DNA from: Pseudomonadota bacterium
GTDB lineage: Bacteria > Bdellovibrionota_C > UBA2361 > OMIW01
Length of the DNA stretch: 10,549 nt
NCBI GenBank assembly: GCA_900299205.1
Contig: OMIW01000160.1
Span: forward strand, 1-10,549
Direction of reading: 5' to 3'
Made by a program: the position numbers and the translations under genes. A model generated the notes under the pieces. That model made no database searches, had not been told where the DNA came from, and worked only from the letters and a program-made list of their open reading frames with translations. How positions within the stretch are numbered: the first letter of the stretch is position 1; each line of letters starts with the position of its first letter. This document shows positions 7,081 through 10,549 of the stretch, one piece after another.

Positions 7081-8001
7081 TTACCCGGTGGCGAGAAGGG
7101 TTCCGGCTCGGCTCACGAGGGGGCCGAGAGATTCGAGTTGGTCGAGAGCACCTCGAGCATCGGCGCGGACACGAGATTGCAAACTCAGCGCGAGCTCGTC
7201 CGCTGAGGCTCCGCCTTCGGCGAGGCTCGTGAGGTCGAGCAGGGTGAGACCAATCGTTCGCACGAGGGTTCGGGCGTCCGAAAGATAGTTCGTGACAGCG
7301 GTCATCGCTTCGGTATTTGCGTCGAGATTTGCTTTAACCGCCTTCAGGTCGGCGAGCATATTGTAGGCACCCCGTCGCGAACCGATGGCTGTCGCGCCGT
7401 CGAGTACGGAACCGTATTCCTCTGCCTCAGTACTCGAAGGAAGATTTCGCGGAATATCGAGGGGGCGCTCTGCTTTTATCGTCGGATCGAAAAAATCGCC
7501 GTCAGTTGTCGTTATTTGGAATGAGTCAAGAATAGTCGAGAGGCCGTCGAGGTCATCCGGCTTGAGACTGATGTTGGTAAGAATTTCAACGAGCCCTTTT
7601 TGGGTAAGAACGTTCGTTTTGTTATCTTTTGCGCTGTCGACGAGCTGTTTAAGTTCGTTACCCTTTCGCTGAAACTCAAATGCAACACGTTCGCGCTCCT
7701 CTCCGCCTGTTTGAGGATCGGCCGATGTCTCGGCAAGCTGTATCAATTCGTCCAGCGACTCACCGATCCTGATAAGCGCTGATCGCGAGCCATCAACAGC
7801 CTGAAATCCCGCCGCGAGTAGATCGATTGAATTGACCATGATCTGCGCACCTCCCTTGAGAGAGGTGGGGGTAATCGCCGCATCCTGACCCCCCAGAGCA
7901 GCGAGAGGATTGCCCGCAGTGCTTTTACCTTGCCCCGCGATCGCCGATATCCGCTCGAGAAAGCGAGTGCCGAGCGAGCGGGAAAGGGACACGATAGCCA
8001 T
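7081..8001 (-). CDS. Divergent flagellin-like coiled-coil protein
   Basis: The 306-residue protein has no cysteine, no signal peptide and no membrane segment. Residues about 55-125 resemble the N-terminal flagellin core: a helix with the pattern SIDLLAAGFQAVDGSRSAL, then IGESLDELIQLAETSADP, then ERERVAFEFQRKGNELKQLVD, like the flagellin helix that ends in a dense run of D/E, R and Q. Residues about 212-300 look like the C-terminal flagellin helices (ANLDANTEAMTAVTNYL, LALSLQSRVRADARGALDQ). The middle (130-210) is variable. The first 50 residues lack the usual flagellin INTN opening and are Gly/Ala-rich, so a normal filament protein is doubtful; a hook-associated or minor flagellin-like protein, or an unrelated helical protein, remain possible. 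No other flagellar gene is beside it. No Shine-Dalgarno sequence is visible before the ATG and no sigma-28 promoter was found in the 148 bases upstream. Confidence 0.6.
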   Translation of the reverse strand: MAIVSLSRSLGTRFLERISAIAGQGKSTAGNPLAALGGQDAAITPTSLKGGAQIMVNSIDLLAAGFQAVDGSRSALIRIGESLDELIQLAETSADPQTGGEERERVAFEFQRKGNELKQLVDSAKDNKTNVLTQKGLVEILTNISLKPDDLDGLSTILDSFQITTTDGDFFDPTIKAERPLDIPRNLPSSTEAEEYGSVLDGATAIGSRRGAYNMLADLKAVKANLDANTEAMTAVTNYLSDARTLVRTIGLTLLDLTSLAEGGASADELALSLQSRVRADARGALDQLESLGPLVSRAGTLLATG

Positions 8002-8059
8002 AAGTGAGACAAGAAGGGTATGTTACCAAGGAAACGCAAAGTCGCCCAATAAGGTCCAC

Positions 8060-8084
8060 CCGATACACCTTTTCATAGTATCGG
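8060..8084. repeat. Inverted repeat upstream of the flagellin-like gene
   Basis: CCGATAC (8060-8066) and GTATCGG (8078-8084) are exact inverse complements with an 11-base spacer, in the gap between nadA and the flagellin-like gene, 58 bases before the latter's ATG. The T-rich spacer faces the plus strand, and no T-run follows the stem on the minus strand, so it is not a standard terminator for nadA. An operator for the flagellin-like gene is possible. Confidence 0.3.
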
Positions 8085-8149
8085 ATGCTTGCTGTTGTGA
8101 GACCATAAAATTTAGACAAACGCCGTTAGAGGGACTCTCCCAACTTGAG

Positions 8150-9184
8150 CTAACCAATCGCAATCATCCGGTCGAGCGCCTGTTTGGCTCTCTCGCGGAT
8201 ATCCTCAGGGACCTCAATCACGGTAACGTTCTGTCGCAGAGCCCGCACGATATCTTCAAGTGTTATTTGATTCATGTGCGGGCATCGAATCGAGCAAAGC
8301 CCCACCATTTCTTTGTCGCGCACCTCAGCAGCAATGTTGTCCCCCATGCTACATTCGGTAAAAAGCACAAAGCGACGGCTCTTCGAGGAGCGCACGAAAG
8401 AGATCATCCGCGAGGTGGAGCCCGCAAAATCAGCGGCATCGACCACCTCGGGCCGACATTCAGGATGGGCTAACACGACGGCATCGGAAAATTGCTCTCG
8501 AACCCGATATACATCATCGGGGGTAAATTGCTCGTGAACTTCGCAGCGCCCCGGCCAGCTGATGAGGACCGATTCACCCGGGGGAATGTCGCTCCCCGCC
8601 TCAATCACGGTTCTTCCAGTCTCAGCAGCAACGTTTTTGGTCAGGTATTCATCCGGGATAAAGATGATAGCATCGCTTTCGAGCGTGCGAACCATTTGTG
8701 CTGCGTTCCCCGATGTGCAACACATATCCACCTCTGCCTTGACATCAGCGTAGGTATTAACGTACGCGACAACGGGAACTCCCGGATATCGTTCGCGCAA
8801 TCCACGCACATCAGCGGCGGTAATACTCGCCGCAAGGGAACATCCTGCCTCACGGGCAGGCAACAACACGGTCTTTGAAGGATTGAGTATTTTGGCGGTC
8901 TCCGCCATGAACCGAACCCCGCAGAATATAATCGGGTCTGCCTCGGTTTCCGCCGCTTTGCGGGAGAGTTCAAGCGAATCTCCCACGACATCCGCCACCG
9001 TGTGATAAAGCGCGGGCTCCATGTAATTATGGCCGAGGATAATAGCACCGCGCTCCTTTTTGAGCCGGTTTATCTCGTAGACCAGCTCCGCCTTCCACCG
9101 AATTTCCGCGGTCGGAATGATCCGATCGAGGCGTTTCTCCATCTGACGTCGGGTTTGCTCAAGGGTGGGAGCGTCGATTGCCAT
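8150..9184 (-). CDS. nadA: Quinolinate synthase (NadA)
   Basis: NadA condenses iminoaspartate with dihydroxyacetone phosphate to quinolinate, the precursor of NAD, using an oxygen-sensitive [4Fe-4S] cluster. The 344 residues are a normal length. Family motifs are ILGHNYMEP (49-57), DVVGDSLELSR (65-75), FCGVRFMAETAKILNP (87-102), CTSGNA (156-161) and WPGRCEVHEQF (210-220). The three expected cluster ligands are Cys114 in REAGCSLA, Cys243 in HPECRPEV and probably Cys301 in RCPHMNQITLE; Cys297 is nearby. The ATG at 9184 was kept because the 45-50 residues before GHNY fit the family; Met15 is an alternative. No Shine-Dalgarno sequence is visible. nadB and nadC are not in the window. It is divergent from the PurM-like gene, with a 234-base gap that would carry both promoters. 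Confidence 0.95.
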   Translation of the reverse strand: MAIDAPTLEQTRRQMEKRLDRIIPTAEIRWKAELVYEINRLKKERGAIILGHNYMEPALYHTVADVVGDSLELSRKAAETEADPIIFCGVRFMAETAKILNPSKTVLLPAREAGCSLAASITAADVRGLRERYPGVPVVAYVNTYADVKAEVDMCCTSGNAAQMVRTLESDAIIFIPDEYLTKNVAAETGRTVIEAGSDIPPGESVLISWPGRCEVHEQFTPDDVYRVREQFSDAVVLAHPECRPEVVDAADFAGSTSRMISFVRSSKSRRFVLFTECSMGDNIAAEVRDKEMVGLCSIRCPHMNQITLEDIVRALRQNVTVIEVPEDIRERAKQALDRMIAIG

Positions 9185-9242
9185 GGTCTTTTCGGATTGA
9201 AGGGTTGCAAGATAAGGAGTCGGGAACGGTTACGGAGGAAAA

Positions 9243-9401
9243 ATGCAAGAGAGCGCGAGCTGGAAAAGGGCGAGCCAGAAAAGGAAGGACGAGTGCTACG
9301 CCACTTCCCCTCTCGCCACTTCCGGTTATACTCCCTTTGCATCTCCTGAAACAAGTAACGTGCGGTGGTATCTTCGAGGCAAGACGAGATCGGTAACATA
9401 A
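9243..9401 (+). CDS. Possible small protein, 52 residues, unknown
   Basis: An ATG at 9243 sits 4 bases after GGAGG (9234-9238) and opens a 52-codon frame ending in TAA at 9399. The product is basic and polar, opening MQESASWKRASQKRKDE and ending RWYLRGKTRSVT, with one cysteine (18) and no membrane segment or signal peptide. I do not recognise it. It ends 17 bases before the PurM-like start, in the same direction, which would fit a leader peptide or small operon member. Against it, the low-complexity K/R/S composition and short length are what a chance frame would give. The GGAGG with 4-base spacing is the same arrangement as at the following gene. Confidence 0.3.
   Translation: MQESASWKRASQKRKDECYATSPLATSGYTPFASPETSNVRWYLRGKTRSVT
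9299..9323. repeat. 10-base direct repeat in the nadA/purM-like divergent region
   Basis: CGCCACTTCC occurs at 9299-9308 and again at 9314-9323, a 15-base period. It lies between the two divergent genes, 115 bases from the nadA start and about 95 from the PurM-like start, and also inside the possible small frame. A TATACT, usable as a -10 box on the plus strand, lies just after it at 9327-9332, though no good -35 is in place. It may be a regulator binding site. Confidence 0.25.
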
Positions 9402-9409
9402 ACTAAAGT

Positions 9410-9414
9410 GGAGG
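9410..9414 (+). promoter_or_regulatory. Ribosome binding site deciding the GTG start of the PurM-like gene
   Basis: GGAGG lies 4 bases before GTG 9419. An in-frame TAA at 9404-9406 rules out any earlier start, and the next in-frame GTG (9479) has no binding site. Confidence 0.7.
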
Positions 9415-9418
9415 TTCA

Positions 9419-10549
9419 GTGAATAACGAGGGTGAGCAAGGGCAGGGAAGAAGCAGCGGGACATGGGGTGTCGATCAGGTGAATTATGACGCACTCGATC
9501 GGGTGAAGCTTCGGTGTATCGAGGCATCGCGGCGGACCCTCGAATTTGCCTCCGATTATGGATCGGTACTCGATGGGGCGCTTGGTGCAAGCGCGAATAT
9601 TTTTACGATTCCGCTCGGCAGATTGTTCGCAAACAGCGCTGAGGACGAGCAGAAAAAGGGAGGGGAGATCGCGGTGTCGCTCGTAACTGAGGGATTAGGT
9701 ACCGCTGATGATGCGCGTCCCGAGCACCTAACGCCAGAGGAAGAATACCAATTCTGGTACCATATCGCGATTAAAACCATAAGCGCACTTACTAACGATG
9801 TCGCATCGTGCGGGATGCGCCCTCTGCTGATTTCACAATACTTGCCTACGAGCACTCCTGAGCGGGTATTTTCGGAGGGATTTCTCGACGGCTTTCTTGA
9901 TGGATTTGTCGCCGGATGCAAGAAAGTGGGCTCTGTCTACATCTCGGGGGAGACCCCGCAGTTGAAAACAAAGATCGTTGAAGGGCGAATCGACGTCGCG
10001 GGGGCGGTGTTTGGAGTAATGCCTCTAGGAATTGCCCCGGTCGGAGGGGCCGAGCTGGGCCCCGGTCAGGAGATAATCTTTATTGCAAGCTCGGGCCCAC
10101 AAGAGAACGGCTACACGCCGCTCCGCGAGCTTGCTGCTTTACTCCCGTTTGGTTACCGCACGACACTCCCCTCGGGGATGGAATACTGGCGCGCTCTCAA
10201 CGCGCCCTCGGTCCTCTATTCGCCCCTTGTCCAGGAGGTCCTCTGTCGGGGAATACGACCGGTATCAATGGAGAATATCTCGGGGCATGGGTGGCTCAAG
10301 ATGATGCGAGGCAAACAACCACTCAGATATCGGATTGAACAGATGCTACCGGTCCCTGAGGTGTTCTCGTTCTACGCAGCTCAAAAGAGGCTCGCGATAG
10401 AGGACCTGTTGAGTGTGTTCAATCTCGGAGCAGGTTTCATGATGATCGCGCGTGACGGCAACGATGCTCACGGTATCCTGCGAAGTGCTGAGGATTTGGG
10501 CTACCGAGCTCTGAGGGCGGGGCGAACCGAAGAGACGGCGGGGGAGGGG
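9419..10549 (+). CDS. PurM-superfamily protein (AIR synthase-like), 3' end outside window
   Basis: The open frame runs 377 codons without a stop to the window edge. PurM (phosphoribosylformylglycinamidine cyclo-ligase) closes the imidazole ring in purine synthesis using ATP. Alignment by eye to E. coli PurM gives matches in order: LVTEGLGT (88-95) to LVSGTDGVGT; LTNDVASCGMRPL (124-136) to CVNDLVVQGAEPL; AGCKKVGSVYISGET (165-179) to the segment ending GGET; DVAGAVFGV; SSGPQENGYTPLRE (224-237) to SSGPHSNGYSLVRK; NAPSVLY to the PTRIYV element; ENISGHGW (285-292) to HLTGGGF; PEVFSFY and FNLGAGFMM (334-342) to the C-terminal motifs. Whole-length order is therefore kept. Several strictly conserved positions differ, so the enzyme may be a divergent PurM or an AIR-synthase-related protein of other function; no purM symbol is given. 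The Asn/Gly-rich first 15 residues are an extra tail. No other purine gene is in the window. Confidence 0.75.
   Translation, partial: MNNEGEQGQGRSSGTWGVDQVNYDALDRVKLRCIEASRRTLEFASDYGSVLDGALGASANIFTIPLGRLFANSAEDEQKKGGEIAVSLVTEGLGTADDARPEHLTPEEEYQFWYHIAIKTISALTNDVASCGMRPLLISQYLPTSTPERVFSEGFLDGFLDGFVAGCKKVGSVYISGETPQLKTKIVEGRIDVAGAVFGVMPLGIAPVGGAELGPGQEIIFIASSGPQENGYTPLRELAALLPFGYRTTLPSGMEYWRALNAPSVLYSPLVQEVLCRGIRPVSMENISGHGWLKMMRGKQPLRYRIEQMLPVPEVFSFYAAQKRLAIEDLLSVFNLGAGFMMIARDGNDAHGILRSAEDLGYRALRAGRTEETAGEG

Noticed and set aside
7925-8119. Minus-strand frame with a MerR-like run (SIRYYEK) between nadA and the flagellin-like gene
   Set aside because: The resemblance is limited to about seven residues. 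No upstream helix-turn-helix part fits before the nadA stop, the start would be TTG without a binding site, and the frame runs into the flagellin-like gene.
8002-8149. Sigma-28 flagellar promoter before the flagellin-like gene
   Set aside because: TAAA and CCGATA elements are present on the minus strand but about 26 bases apart, too far for the usual 15-base arrangement.

Overview
The window looks like ordinary chromosome of a flagellated or chemotactic, Gram-negative-type bacterium. It encodes a CheX-family chemotaxis protein, an HflK/HflC membrane pair, a FadN-type beta-oxidation enzyme with its thiolase, quinolinate synthase and a PurM-superfamily protein. Base composition is moderate and even. 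There are no tRNA or rRNA genes, no insertion sequences and no CRISPR-like repeats. I cannot name the lineage. The mix of CheX, HflKC and a FadN-type fusion would suit a deltaproteobacterial-grade or similar poorly sampled phylum, but that is inference.

Left part, plus strand. The window opens inside the ATPase domain of an ABC transporter whose signature region resembles the ABCC (MRP/CFTR) subfamily (1-329). A 319-base gap without a gene follows; it holds a perfect 18-base palindrome and several possible hairpins. Next come a CheX-like gene (649-1125) and then hflK and hflC (1236-3256). The last two overlap by ATGA and form a clear translationally coupled pair. hflC converges on the next block, 61 bases away, with no clear terminator between them.

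Middle part, minus strand. Four genes point left. In transcription order they are nadA (9184-8150), a divergent flagellin-like gene (8001-7081), fadN (6929-4617) and a thiolase (4511-3318). FadN and the thiolase supply the last three steps of fatty acid beta-oxidation, in the same order as in the Bacillus fadNA arrangement. The acyl-CoA dehydrogenase is not in the window. The gaps of 105-151 bases mean a single operon is not certain.

Right part. nadA is divergent from a GTG-started PurM-superfamily gene (9419 to the window end, still open). The 234 bases between them contain a 52-codon open frame with a good ribosome binding site and a 10-base direct repeat.

I found no convincing new multi-gene system. 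The points most worth checking are the PurM-like protein with altered active-site motifs, the isolated divergent flagellin-like protein, the leader in front of cheX, and three neighbouring genes that start alike (Met-Ala-Ile) without a visible Shine-Dalgarno sequence.
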